From assembly GCF_043099315.1 (NCBI RefSeq), contig NZ_CP170746.1: 64,000 bases of DNA; one strand, given 5' to 3'. Under the pieces are notes generated by a model. The model searched no databases and was not told the origin of the DNA. It saw only the letters and a program-made list of their open reading frames with translations. Made by a program: the position numbers and the translations under genes. The DNA comes from Chlorogloeopsis fritschii (GTDB lineage Bacteria; Cyanobacteriota; Cyanobacteriia; Cyanobacteriales; Nostocaceae). Shown here piece by piece: positions 1 through 8,895 of the stretch (position 1 is its first letter; every line of letters begins with the position of its first letter).

Positions 1-161
1 AGATAAATATCGTCATTAACGATAAAATTTGGATTCAAAGGGACGGAATAGAAGACGGTATTGCCAACGAATTAGTCAAAGCCGGAATTCCTAAAAGTCA
101 AATCGTTCTGGCTTTCCAACCGGTAGATGTGAGAAAGCATACAGCATTTGCGGTAACTTAA
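1..161 (+). CDS. xisI: XisI family protein, C-terminal part (gene starts outside window)
   Basis: Only the last ~53 codons are present. The frame opens before base 1 and ends with TAA at 159-161. The tail contains KIWIQRDGIEDGIANEL followed by a GIPKSQIVLAF-type segment, typical of the XisI (fdxN excision controlling factor) family. In heterocystous cyanobacteria XisI proteins are known in connection with excision of the fdxN DNA element, but many dispersed paralogues have no proven role. XisH, its usual partner, would lie upstream and is not visible. The stop codon overlaps by 4 bp the stop of the convergent FHA gene. Family assignment is from motif recognition; the function of this copy is unknown. 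Confidence 0.8.
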   Translation, partial: INIVINDKIWIQRDGIEDGIANELVKAGIPKSQIVLAFQPVDVRKHTAFAVT

Positions 162-955
162 TTACCTCTGTGTTTCTTTACTAGCACCTGGAGAGTCTGC
201 AAATCGTACTTCCAAACTTTGCCAGAGGTAAACAACTGATATCCCGCAGCAAACAAAGCAGATGCTACCAAAACAGACAAAAGATTTATTGAGGCAAATA
301 TACCACCAGTAAAAGCAATAACTGCTATTCCTCCCAATATCAACAACCATCCTATAATGCGGTTGACACGACCCACTACCAGAACTGCAACTCCAGCAAT
401 ACTCAGCAACACACCTGGTAGACGTACAAAAAAACCAACTTGAGTACTAGCAGCCAAAATCAAGATGGCGGCAACTATTAGGGATGCGCCTAAAATTTTG
501 CTTGTTCGATCCACGCGATGTTGGTTTTGGTTATCAATTTGTTGAGTTTGAATCACTGTGGGATTGGAGATGGAGCCAATATTTGTTTGATCTTGTTGTT
601 TGTGTCGAAAGATAAAAGTTACTTTGCTGTTTTGTCCCAGGTCAATTTTATCTCCTGGCTTCAGAGAATAGTGAGTGCTTGGCTCTAATCTGATGTCGTT
701 GAGATATGTGCCATTAGAACTGCCTAAATCTTCTATATAAAAGCTACTTTCTTGTACCTGGATTTGTGCGTGTATGCGAGAAACTATATTCGCATCTGGT
801 AAACCGGAAACATCTATATCAGGGTTAATTGTTTCATTTGGCTTACCTATACGCATGACAGGTAAACTTGGCCGTATTTCAAAAGACGTATTAGTTTGAA
901 CATGAAAAAGCTCTAAACCCAGCCCTGTTGTTTGTAATCTGCCTAAATTTTGCAT
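158..955 (-). CDS. FHA-domain membrane protein
   Basis: A 265-residue protein. The first ~115 residues form a forkhead-associated (FHA) fold: the VMRIGKP strand, the ADIV-type loop with SRIHAQI, and the DLGSSNGTYLN motif that binds phosphothreonine. A polar linker follows (about 115-150), then three or four hydrophobic segments to about residue 240 and a short basic tail. FHA domains read Ser/Thr phosphorylation, so this is probably a membrane-anchored phosphopeptide receptor. Which kinase it serves cannot be seen here. The ATG at 955 has no strong ribosome binding site. It converges with the xisI tail. Confidence 0.85.
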   Translation of the reverse strand: MQNLGRLQTTGLGLELFHVQTNTSFEIRPSLPVMRIGKPNETINPDIDVSGLPDANIVSRIHAQIQVQESSFYIEDLGSSNGTYLNDIRLEPSTHYSLKPGDKIDLGQNSKVTFIFRHKQQDQTNIGSISNPTVIQTQQIDNQNQHRVDRTSKILGASLIVAAILILAASTQVGFFVRLPGVLLSIAGVAVLVVGRVNRIIGWLLILGGIAVIAFTGGIFASINLLSVLVASALFAAGYQLFTSGKVWKYDLQTLQVLVKKHRGN

Positions 956-1117
956 GGCTTGTTTTCAGGGAGATTTTTTTCATTTATCCAGATTCTACAA
1001 TCTAGAGGTAAAAAGTTTTCCGTTGATAATTAGAAATTTTTTATTTCAACTCTAGTAATAATTGTATCTACCAATTACCAATTATTAATGTGTGAGTATA
1101 TTATCAAAGTTAATTAA

Positions 1118-1223
1118 TAAAAAGACCCGGTAGTTAGCCGGGAGATTTGCACAAGAACGTATGGTGTTTCTACAATAATCTTCTGTTATTTCAAATATTT
1201 GCCAGAATGCCAAAATCAAGCTT
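1118..1223 (-). ncRNA. Candidate small RNA, unit A, with intrinsic terminator
   Basis: Read on the minus strand, the unit begins near 1223 with AAGCTTGATTTTGGCATT and ends in a hairpin (stem CCCGG/CCGGG, 7-nt loop, 1126-1142) followed by a TCTTTTTATT tract. A second unit with a similar start and the same hairpin-plus-T-run design lies directly upstream (1235-1349). No open frame spans it. A TATAAG hexamer just upstream could be a -10 element. This is a prediction; I do not recognise a named cyanobacterial RNA family. Confidence 0.4.
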
Positions 1224-1234
1224 ATACCTTGCTA

Positions 1235-1349
1235 ATAAAAACCCCGGCGGTTGCCAGGGCAATGCTCTACGAACCAGCTTGTAACTGATTCCCTTCATCT
1301 TAAAAGTCACAACTTAAAAAGCGTGCCAAAATGCCCAACAATCAACTTT
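1235..1349 (-). ncRNA. Candidate small RNA, unit B, with intrinsic terminator
   Basis: On the minus strand it starts near 1349 with AAGTTGATTGTTGGGCATTT, similar to unit A. It ends in a hairpin CCCTGGC-AACC-GCCGGGG (1242-1259, one G-U pair) followed by TTTTTATTAG. The loop regions of A and B differ while starts and terminators are alike, the pattern expected of duplicated small RNA genes. The alternative is a pair of terminators for an unseen minus-strand transcript, but no minus-strand gene lies upstream before 3473. Confidence 0.4.
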
Positions 1350-1618
1350 CCACAGGATTCTGTTAAAAAAGTAATTGAACGAACAAAGTCAGAGGAGTTC
1401 TAAGAGCAGAGGAGAATTGGGACAAGGGGAATCGTGATTCGCGATCCTTCTACTTGTCCCCGTGTCCTCCCTTTCATTCTCGCCTACTTGAACTTTTCGA
1501 GAGATAATCCCTAAGAGGCGTTATCTTAAAAACTAATGGCAGACGTAATCAAATATTTACACCGTCTGCTGAGTTCAGTAAAAACTTACAAAGAAATAAA
1601 AGTTCAAGGTTTTTGTTG

Positions 1619-2203
1619 ATGAAAGGCAGAAAGTTGCAATTTTTACCCAAAAATGTTCTTAACTGGCGACGCATTTTGTCTGGATGCTTGCTACTTGCGT
1701 GCCTGTTCATCCTTGGCATGACACCAGCGTTTGCTGGTCTTAAAGATGACAAATATGATGGGAATATCTTCGTAGTTTATGCTGGTAACGGTTCATTGGT
1801 ACCCTCTAAAGCTACACTGGCAACAGCATTAAAAGAGCATAAACCCGCACTATTAGTTTTTTATGTAGATGACAGCAGTGATTGCAAAGAATATGCGATC
1901 GTTGTTTCTAAACTCCAGGCGTTTTATGGTGGAGTAGCAGAGATTATTCCCATCAATGTGGATACAATCGTACCCAAACAAAGTTATAAGCCAACTGAAC
2001 CTGGTTATTACTACTCAGGCAGTGTGCCACAGGTAGTGGTGTTTAATCAATCAGGACAGGTAGTCTTGAATGGTAAGGGTCAAGTGCCGTTTGAACAAGT
2101 AGACGATAAATTTAGAGAAGTGTTTGATTTATTACCTCGTACCGAATCAGTAGAATTAAGACGTCGTTCCTTCAATGAATTAAATAGTGAGCTAACTCAG
2201 TAA
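1619..2203 (+). CDS. Thylakoid photosystem I accumulation factor-like thioredoxin-fold protein
   Basis: The frame opens at a TTG (1613); the ATG at 1619 gives 194 residues. A basic N-terminus and hydrophobic stretch (about residues 15-40) ending in TPAFAG form a signal peptide or signal anchor. The remainder resembles a thioredoxin fold: KPALLVFYVDDSSDCKEY replaces the CxxC region and keeps only a single Cys, and GSVPQVVVF matches the cis-Pro loop. I recall close relatives annotated as thylakoid membrane photosystem I accumulation factor. The ordinary dithiol chemistry is not supported because the second Cys is absent. It stands alone between long gaps. Confidence 0.7.
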   Translation: MKGRKLQFLPKNVLNWRRILSGCLLLACLFILGMTPAFAGLKDDKYDGNIFVVYAGNGSLVPSKATLATALKEHKPALLVFYVDDSSDCKEYAIVVSKLQAFYGGVAEIIPINVDTIVPKQSYKPTEPGYYYSGSVPQVVVFNQSGQVVLNGKGQVPFEQVDDKFREVFDLLPRTESVELRRRSFNELNSELTQ

Positions 2204-2376
2204 TTTTTGGGGCAGGCACATTTTGTCTGCCTTGGATTTTGGTTGAATTTGATACTAATTTTTTAAGAAACTTAATGGAGAATATCTAAACAAGCTCAGG
2301 AGGTTAAACAACGTAATACTGTTTTACTTTAAGGTTGTTACCTGCATGGCAAGCAGGGGAGACAAGGAGACAAGAA

Positions 2377-2582
2377 GCAGGGGAGTATTGAAGAAGAATA
2401 CAGAAATCCTAGCTTCTGGTTTCTGGCTTCTGTAGACGCGGTAGACGCAAAGCAGCTACTTGCAGAAGTCGCTACTCTACGAGAACGTTTCGTGAACGCG
2501 CCTACCGTAGGTACGGCTTACATCGGTAGCGGATAGAAGTAGGTACGGCTTCCCGCAGGGTATTCTATTTAGATAAACCACT
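2377..2582 (+). repeat. Composite GC-rich repeat, copy 1 (carries a nested insertion)
   Basis: Blocks shared with the inverse complement of 32826-32958 are GGGGAGTATTGAAGAAGAAT, GACGCGGTAGACGC, GCGGATAGAAGTAGGTACGG and CTTCCCGCAGGGTATTCTAT. Between GACGC and GCGGATAG this copy holds about 80 extra bases (roughly 2445-2528) that the other copy lacks, themselves built of GC-rich inverted motifs such as CGCGCCTACCGTAGGTACGG. Confidence 0.75.
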
Positions 2583-2647
2583 ACGGGCGAGTTTAGAAGA
2601 TAAGTTATCTGTTTAAACCCAAAGCTCATCGGCAAAACCCGCCCCTA
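2582..2647 (+). repeat. 66-bp imperfect hairpin repeat, copy 1
   Basis: Starts TACGGGCGAGTTTAGAAGAT and ends GCAAAACCCGCCCCTA; the ends are imperfectly complementary (GGGCGAGTTT against AAACCCGCCCC). The reverse complement of 12293-12358 matches it over nearly the whole length. Confidence 0.75.
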
Positions 2648-2687
2648 CCAATAACTAATGACCAATGACTAATTAGAGTGTGTTCTG

Positions 2688-3296
2688 ATGTCAAAGGTTT
2701 ATACTACAGAGGAGCTAATCAAAATTTTGGCTGTTGAGCGCCAGGCGTGCTTGAAAGGCGATCGCTTGAAGTTAGAGATCAAAGTCTCTGGTAATCCTGT
2801 AATTGACCAATTTATTAGAACCGATGGGCTGCAAAAATTTACTGCCTATCAAGATTTTAAAGCCGCTATTCATGATTATCAAAGGAAATATCAAGTTTCT
2901 GGTATCGTCTGGCGTGAGGTGACGGTGAAGGGTAAAACTCTACGCTACCCAGAAGTAGATTCTCAGTTAATTGCTTTATCTAATGATTTAGATATACTCA
3001 AGGCTGCCAAAAACTCTATTTTAGAATTTTGGGATGCAGTCACTGTGGAGATGGACTTGTATTTAAGTGTTAATCATGGCAAACAATATCAACAAATTCT
3101 AAAAGTTGATGTTGATAGAATTGCTCAAAGAACAGAATGGGCTAATTTGTGTTCTTTTGAAAAATCTCACTTTTTGGAAATAGTTTTACAAATGGGATGG
3201 GGGCAACCAGAAGAAGCTTGTTATAAAAGAGGGTTTCCAGCATCTGGCAGTGAGTTTATTCATGCAGTCAATCCTGGTAATTCTCCAATTGGATAA
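2688..3296 (+). CDS. Conserved hypothetical protein
   Basis: I do not recognise a named family. The 202-residue product has no signal peptide or membrane segment. It reads as a soluble alpha/beta protein with an N-terminal helix (TTEELIKILAVERQACL), a charged middle, and an aromatic and Cys-containing C-terminal part (LQMGWGQPEEACYKRGF). Codon usage and a HIP1-like GGCGATCGC near the start look native. The start codon lies directly behind a block of heptamer repeats and no good ribosome binding site precedes it. It appears monocistronic, facing a convergent gene. Confidence 0.6.
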   Translation: MSKVYTTEELIKILAVERQACLKGDRLKLEIKVSGNPVIDQFIRTDGLQKFTAYQDFKAAIHDYQRKYQVSGIVWREVTVKGKTLRYPEVDSQLIALSNDLDILKAAKNSILEFWDAVTVEMDLYLSVNHGKQYQQILKVDVDRIAQRTEWANLCSFEKSHFLEIVLQMGWGQPEEACYKRGFPASGSEFIHAVNPGNSPIG

Positions 3297-3472
3297 TGAA
3301 ATTCTGGTTTGCTGCTCCCTTGCTTAAAGGCTTGCATATTTATAGCCGCCTAAAAGCGAGATGGTATTACAGGGAGAGTAGGAGAAGAAAAGTTTTCTCT
3401 CACCTCCTCTGTTTTCCTATCTCTAAGATTCCCTGCTCTGATTGAAAATAAATTTTGGATGTTAAACAGAGA

Positions 3473-4039
3473 TTATCCCCGATTTTTTATCAACATTACT
3501 TGTACAGCTTGTGTGGCAATATCAGTGGTGACGCCTAGAGCTTGATACAAATCGTTCAAAAATTCCTGCTCTTCTTGAGTTACGATTCCATCTGCTAATA
3601 CCAAATCCGCAGTTATTACAAAGGCTGCTTCCCGCAGTTCATGAGGCAAAGACTCTTTGGCAGTATTGAACAAAGCATTAATACCCTCACGCCTCAAAAT
3701 TACGAGGAGTTTGTCAAGCATTCCGCTCATCATCTCGTTGGAGTAACTTCTGAATAGCTTCAACCGAGATAGTGTAGATAAGATAGCACGTGCCTCCTCT
3801 TGGGAAGGATAACCATCTGAGGCAGTCGCAGCCAGGGTAATAGCAGTAAAAGCTTCTTCTGGACTGAGTCCGTTTTCAAGTAAGCTTTGTATGCCAGACA
3901 TCTTGTCGAGTGAATCCATTGTAGTTTGCTCCGTTAGTAACGTCTCCATAGCGGTAAAACTACTGATATCTTCCTGACATCCTGGTAAATAATACAACGC
4001 TTTGAGACTTTCAGTATCTAGTGTTCCCAGGTTTGTCAC
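3473..4039 (-). CDS. TerB-like (tellurite resistance TerB family) protein
   Basis: The longest frame is 188 residues from a GTG. Internal ATGs at 3949 and 3919 are also possible, and the last has a GGAG upstream, so the true protein may be about 148 residues. The acidic helical C-terminal domain (AFVITADLVLADGIVTQEEQEFL) matches the TerB/DjlA-like helical fold, with the conserved ADG segment. A related helical block earlier (TLAATASDGYPSQEEARAIL-like) suggests an internal duplication. TerB proteins are thought to bind metal and act near membranes; the role in cyanobacteria is unknown. Transcribed toward the 3296 gene, downstream of a small membrane protein on the same strand. Confidence 0.65.
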   Translation of the reverse strand: MTNLGTLDTESLKALYYLPGCQEDISSFTAMETLLTEQTTMDSLDKMSGIQSLLENGLSPEEAFTAITLAATASDGYPSQEEARAILSTLSRLKLFRSYSNEMMSGMLDKLLVILRREGINALFNTAKESLPHELREAAFVITADLVLADGIVTQEEQEFLNDLYQALGVTTDIATQAVQVMLIKNRG

Positions 4040-4096
4040 CTAGCAAACAAGAGCACTCAATGGTTTCCGACAATAAGTTAAATTTTTAGCCTTTAG

Positions 4097-4258
4097 TTAA
4101 CGAAACTGCTTGGGAGAAGTTTGACGAACGCCTGTTTTTTCCATTGTTTCGATAACTGCCAAACCGATACCGGAAGCTGCAATTAGCATGACTGCTGAGA
4201 TTAAAAAGGCGTTGACAAGCATCCGGAGGGCATCGTCGAAGAAAATGTAGGTAGTCAT
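4097..4258 (-). CDS. Small single-pass membrane protein (53 aa)
   Basis: The frame can begin at a GTG (4306), but the ATG at 4258 follows AAAGAG at proper spacing and gives a compact protein. It contains one hydrophobic helix (LVNAFLISAVMLIAASGIGL, about residues 13-33) followed by a basic tail rich in Gln, Thr and Arg. It is probably an inner or thylakoid membrane peptide. The TerB-like gene lies 57 bp downstream on the same strand, so the two may be cotranscribed. Function unknown. Confidence 0.5.
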   Translation of the reverse strand: MTTYIFFDDALRMLVNAFLISAVMLIAASGIGLAVIETMEKTGVRQTSPKQFR

Positions 4259-4920
4259 AGCTTGCTCTTTTGAACTCGATGTTACTAGTACTATTTCTTT
4301 CTCCACACCCTAATAGTCGTTTTTCGCTCTTTAAAGTACTAGCATATGCATCTTAACAAAACTTTAGGTCTTTAGCGATAAGGCAAGAACTTTTTCTTTT
4401 GAAAGATTCAACAAGCTTTTGCCAATATTTGGTGAAGTTCTACATAATAGTTAGAGATATGGTAAGAAATAAGCACCTGGAAATTACTTAGGTAGCATTT
4501 GTACTTATTGGTAAATTAAGGCATATGTAGTTAGTTGGACAAGGTGATGTAATTTTGACAATATTGGTATTTACCTCTTAGCCTTATCAGCTATCTAGAA
4601 TGATTACAACAAAAGAAAAATCATTATATGGATTGGGAGAACCTTTGGAAGCTGTATTGTGTACTTTAGTTATTCATAAGACATTTATAAAAATGAATCA
4701 CGAATAAAATATTTTGCTCTTAAGATAATTATAATATATTGCTTTTATCTAAATATTGAAAAAAACATTACAATCCTAATAGGAATATACTGAAATTTAA
4801 GTCTTCAACAAAAAACTCTCAGCTAACGCAGTCAGAGGAGAAGATTTGAGCTGTTGTCTGACCTACACATTTCTTCACAACATCTACGACTTTAGCTGTT
4901 GTCAATTTACCCTTCGTTGG
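4259..4920. other. AT-rich intergenic region, nothing recognised
   Basis: Contains the promoter side of the small membrane protein gene and the 3' side of the deacetylase gene, which are transcribed in the same direction. A 35-codon frame at 4600-4707 has no ribosome binding site and is not called. Confidence 0.5.
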
Positions 4921-5838
4921 TTAAACTAAACACCGTTCAATTGTCGCTACAACCAATTGCGAAAGTGCTTCTAAATCGTAGCCACCTTCTAATCCAAACA
5001 AAATTTTTCGAGTTACTCCTAAACAATAGTCGGTAAATAAACCGTAATCTTGGGGTTGCAAATTAATCATTGCTAGTGGATCAGCAGCATTGGCATCGTA
5101 ACCAGCACTAACAATCAACAAATCCGGCTGAAAGTCTGCTAAAAACGGTACTACCTTTTTTTCAAACACTGGCTGGTAAATGCCAATATCGCTGCCGGGG
5201 GGCATGGGCAAATTTAAGATGTTATTATGAAAACCTCTTTCGGAAATTTTGCCAGTACCGGGATAGCAGGGATACTGATGCAATGAGCAATAAGCTATTT
5301 GGGAATTAGTTTCTACAATTGCTTGGGTGCCATTACCGTGATGCACATCCCAATCTAAAATAGCGACTCGGTTAATGCCTGGTTGTGTTAAGGCACCTAA
5401 AGCAGCGATCGCCGCATTAGCAAACAAGCAAAACCCCATCCCATAATCTTTTTCGGCATGGTGCCCAGGTGGGCGCGCCATTACAAAAGCTGGATTGCCA
5501 GTTTCTAGTACTGCATCAACTCCATCCAACCAGGCACTCACTGCCAACAATGCTACATCATAGCTGCGGGGAGAAACGGCAGTGTCTGTATCCAAAAAAC
5601 CACCACCACTAGAGGCGATTTCTTGAACTTTCTGAATGTAGTTCTCGGTATGTACCTCCAATAGCAAAGGCATCAGCAGACGCTTGTCAACTGGTGTAGG
5701 CGATCGCCATTCAATTTGGGAAGCAAACTCCGCTGCTTTTAGGGCGGTAGTAATGGCACTCAAGCGCTCTGGCTTTTCTGGATGGAGGTATCCAGTCTTG
5801 TGTTCCAGAAATTCATCAGAATAGATGACTGGCAACAT
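4921..5838 (-). CDS. Histone deacetylase family protein (AcuC/HDAC-like)
   Basis: A 305-residue protein spanning a full class II-like HDAC domain. Visible signatures are the N-terminal HPEKPERL, ARPPGHHAEKDYGMGFCLFN-like catalytic segment with the paired His, VAILDWDVHHGNGTQAI carrying the zinc ligands Asp and His, the later SAGYDANAADPL with the third zinc-ligand Asp, and GLEGGYD near the end. Such bacterial enzymes remove acyl groups from lysines, polyamines or small amides; the substrate cannot be chosen from sequence. Zinc chemistry should be intact. It appears monocistronic. Confidence 0.92.
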   Translation of the reverse strand: MLPVIYSDEFLEHKTGYLHPEKPERLSAITTALKAAEFASQIEWRSPTPVDKRLLMPLLLEVHTENYIQKVQEIASSGGGFLDTDTAVSPRSYDVALLAVSAWLDGVDAVLETGNPAFVMARPPGHHAEKDYGMGFCLFANAAIAALGALTQPGINRVAILDWDVHHGNGTQAIVETNSQIAYCSLHQYPCYPGTGKISERGFHNNILNLPMPPGSDIGIYQPVFEKKVVPFLADFQPDLLIVSAGYDANAADPLAMINLQPQDYGLFTDYCLGVTRKILFGLEGGYDLEALSQLVVATIERCLV

Positions 5839-6298
5839 ACATTAGTAGATGTCTTAATCTCGAAACTACATGAAGTCTAACTTGAAAATAGGGGCTAGGG
5901 GCTAGGGAAAAGAGATTTTTATTTCCCTCATTGTGTTATTTGTTACATAATTGCTTGTTTTGAAAATAAGACAGAGGGTAGAAGGAATAAAGTTTTTCAT
6001 ACCTTTACTTGTGTATTAAATTTTTATAGAAATAGTTTGATGAATCAATAATTTGATTTGTGTAGTTTTGTGTAGTATTGATTTTGAATGAAGAGTTCAA
6101 CACTACAAAAATTTATACATTTTATTACCTATCAAACCTTTGCGTTTACACATAATTTATTTACACAATATTCATAAAATCTCAGTATCTCTTCGGAAGT
6201 GGGACGTTAAATTAAAAAAAGATTTAACGGAAAATACAGCAAACTGTCTGTATCTAAAGTAAGCACGTTTGTTAACCATTTACCATAAAACTGCTTTT
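5839..6298. other. Intergenic region between divergent genes
   Basis: Holds promoters for the deacetylase and CHAT genes. A short heptamer-like tract GGGGCTAGGGGCTAGGG lies near 5890. The remainder is AT-rich. No operator was recognised. Confidence 0.5.
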
Positions 6299-8839
6299 AT
6301 GTTAGGCAGATATCGGACATATGGTGTCCGTCGCTTATTAAAATTATTATTTTTGTTCATTTTTACATCCAGCTTATGTCTGGTAAATTTACTGTTACCG
6401 CTTGGGCAGGGAAGATACGAACTAGCTACAGCACAAGTAACACATAAAAGTCTTGTTTCTTCTCACTTTTTTGATGTGCCTGTGAATGCTAGCCAATTGC
6501 TACAGCAGGGTAATCAAAAATACGAGCGGGGAGATTTACAAGCTGCGATCGCGGATTGGGAGCGAGCGATCGCCTATTATCGGCAAGGCAATCACTGGTT
6601 GAATGTAGGACAAATACTGCTCAAACAAGCTCAAGCATATAATAGTTTGGGAAAACCAGAGAAGGCTATTATTTTTTCTGAAAGTGCTTTACAGATTGCC
6701 CGTGCTTGCAATGACAATTCTTTAGAAGCGGCGGCTTTAGGAAGTAGAGGAGAAGCTCATCGACTACAAGGCGATTATCAGCAAGCGATTATTGATTTAA
6801 AATCGAGTATCGAAATTGCTCAAAATATTCATAATTCTGACTATTATGATTTTGCTTTAAATCAATTAGGAAGTACTTATATTAGTCTAGCTCTAATTAA
6901 TTATAATCGTGCCTCTTCGGCTTTAGAGTCAGGCGATAATGACGAAGCTGAACTTTTTACTAAACAAGCTTGGGAATACGATTTAAAAGCATTAGAATAT
7001 TTAAATAATAGTTTGAATATTGCTCGTAAAAAGCAAGATAAACTTCGTGAAGTACATTTATTACTCAATTCTATTTTACCTGCGTATCGCGTTAAAAAAT
7101 CAAACTTAGCTATAACTAAATTGCAGTTGGCTTTACAGCTACTAGAGCGTTTACCAAATTCCCGGCAGAAAGTATATGCCGCGATTGAATTAGCTCAACT
7201 TGTACAATCTCTTCCTTCTGGAACAACTTCATCTTTAAATGAATGTTCAGTATCTCAAGGAGAGCCACAAGCTTTAGATTTGCTTGCACAAGCAATTTCA
7301 ATTTCTCAAAGTTCAAACTATCAGCGCCCTTTGTCTTTTGCTTTAGGTTATCTCGCTCATATTTATGAGTGTCGCCAGAATTACCAGCAAGCGCTCAATA
7401 TAACTCGACAAGCACAACAAGCTGCAAAACAAAAATTGAACGCTCAAGATAGCTTGTATTTATGGCAGTGGCAAGCAGGAAGAATATTAAAAGCACAAAA
7501 TCGGCTGGTTGAAGCGATCGCTGCCTATGAACAAGCTATTGCTACTTTTGACAATATCCCCAATCCGATAGTAATTCATAATTCAGACTTACAAATTAAT
7601 CATAGATATGCCATAGAAAAAATCTATCGCGAGTTGATTGCACTGAAGCTAAATTTAGAAAATGTCGAAATAAATAAACCAGGTAATACTTACAATAGTA
7701 AAGAGAATCTTAACTCTGTACTCAAAACTCTTGATGCTCTAAAAATTAGAGAGCTACAAAACTATCTTCATCAAGATTCTAGTGTCAGAACGCTTCAGCA
7801 AGTAAATTTGGATCTCAATATTAATAAAGATACAGCCATATTTTGGTCAATCATCCAAGATGAGCGTACTGCAATTATCGTTTATCTGCCTAACAGGGAA
7901 ATTAAATTTAAATGGATACAGCTTGATAGTCAAAGCCTGAAGGATGAAATCAATAAATTTCGGATTGGGCTGGAGAAACGTAGTGACATAATTTATCATC
8001 GAGGTCAAGCACAAAGGTTGTATGACTGGATTGTTCGTGCTTTTGAAAATGATTTAGAGTCATTGCGTATCAAAACACTGGTTTTTATTCCAGATGGGCT
8101 TTTCCATAGTGTGCCGATGGCGGCACTGCATGATGGCAAGCAGTTTTTAATCCAGAAGTATGCGATCGCAACTGCCTCTAGTCTCAGTCTGACACCTCCA
8201 CTCCCAACCAATCCTAAAAAATTACGAGTGCTAGCTGTAGGGTTAACTAAAGATGCGATCGTTGACGATCAAAAATATCAAGCTTTGATTAACGTCAAAG
8301 CAGAAATCAATCAAGTGATGGAGATAATTCCAGACGGCAAGCAGTTGTTAGATGAAGATTTTACACGCGATCGCTTATATGCAGAAATCCGTCAAGGAGT
8401 TTATTCCATTATTCACATTGCAACTCACGGTGAATTTAGTTTCGTTCCAGAAGATACCTTCCTTGTCACAGGCAATAATGGCAAGCTCTCTGTCAGCGAC
8501 TTATACACTATGGTTCACAACATACCTAGCAGTCATAATTCAGTAGATTTATTAGTGCTAACCGCTTGCGAGACAGCCAGGGGAGATAACCATGCTAACC
8601 TTGGTTTAGCTAGTATCGCAGTACTCGCTGGCGTCAAAAGCAGTTTAGCCTCTATATGGGCGGTAAATGATGCCGCAACCGTAAAATTAGTCACAAAATT
8701 TTACGAATATTGGCACAACTTTGGATTAAGTAAGGCAGAAGCTTTACAAAAAGCACAGCAAGAACTAATAGCCTTAGGAAAAAAATACGCCCATCCCTAT
8801 TATTGGGCACCGTTTGTTCTCTCTGGTAATTGGCTCTAA
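6299..8839 (+). CDS. CHAT-domain protein with TPR repeats (caspase-like peptidase)
   Basis: The frame opens at a TTG (6269); the ATG at 6299 gives 846 residues and places a signal peptide or anchor at the start (LLKLLFLFIFTSSLCLVNLL). Tandem tetratricopeptide-like helices cover about residues 70-430 (GNQKYERGDLQAAIADWERA and similar). The C-terminal CHAT domain keeps the catalytic pair: His in IHIATHGEF and Cys in LTACETARG. The ASIAVLAGVKSSLASIWAVN segment and the HPYYWAPFVLSGNW end are typical. CHAT proteins are caspase-clan peptidases; in cyanobacteria they commonly sit near DUF928 genes, as here. Export suggests action at or outside the cytoplasmic membrane. Target unknown. Confidence 0.9.
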   Translation: MLGRYRTYGVRRLLKLLFLFIFTSSLCLVNLLLPLGQGRYELATAQVTHKSLVSSHFFDVPVNASQLLQQGNQKYERGDLQAAIADWERAIAYYRQGNHWLNVGQILLKQAQAYNSLGKPEKAIIFSESALQIARACNDNSLEAAALGSRGEAHRLQGDYQQAIIDLKSSIEIAQNIHNSDYYDFALNQLGSTYISLALINYNRASSALESGDNDEAELFTKQAWEYDLKALEYLNNSLNIARKKQDKLREVHLLLNSILPAYRVKKSNLAITKLQLALQLLERLPNSRQKVYAAIELAQLVQSLPSGTTSSLNECSVSQGEPQALDLLAQAISISQSSNYQRPLSFALGYLAHIYECRQNYQQALNITRQAQQAAKQKLNAQDSLYLWQWQAGRILKAQNRLVEAIAAYEQAIATFDNIPNPIVIHNSDLQINHRYAIEKIYRELIALKLNLENVEINKPGNTYNSKENLNSVLKTLDALKIRELQNYLHQDSSVRTLQQVNLDLNINKDTAIFWSIIQDERTAIIVYLPNREIKFKWIQLDSQSLKDEINKFRIGLEKRSDIIYHRGQAQRLYDWIVRAFENDLESLRIKTLVFIPDGLFHSVPMAALHDGKQFLIQKYAIATASSLSLTPPLPTNPKKLRVLAVGLTKDAIVDDQKYQALINVKAEINQVMEIIPDGKQLLDEDFTRDRLYAEIRQGVYSIIHIATHGEFSFVPEDTFLVTGNNGKLSVSDLYTMVHNIPSSHNSVDLLVLTACETARGDNHANLGLASIAVLAGVKSSLASIWAVNDAATVKLVTKFYEYWHNFGLSKAEALQKAQQELIALGKKYAHPYYWAPFVLSGNWL

Positions 8840-8895
8840 AGGCTAATGCATATGTGAGCTTGCCTGGTGGCTATCCTTCCCTACTAAATATTCGC

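Larger units (their letters stand above)
956..1618. other. Non-coding region with two tandem RNA-like units
   Basis: No credible protein gene. The left half is AT-rich. It contains two minus-strand hairpins followed by T-runs (1118-1143 and 1235-1260), annotated separately. From about 1395 to 1490 it is purine/pyrimidine-biased low-complexity sequence like that seen in other gaps of the window. Confidence 0.6.
2204..2687. repeat. Intergenic repeat cluster (composite GC-rich repeat, hairpin repeat, heptamers)
   Basis: No gene. Three repeat classes follow one another: a composite repeat at 2377-2582 whose inverted relative is at 32826-32958, a 66-bp imperfect hairpin repeat at 2582-2647 matching 12293-12358 in the other orientation, and degenerate heptamers (AATGACTAATG-like) up to about 2672, just before the start codon of the next gene. 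Confidence 0.8.

Noticed and set aside
4600..4707. 35-codon frame between the small membrane protein and the deacetylase
   Set aside because: No ribosome binding site and no recognisable family.
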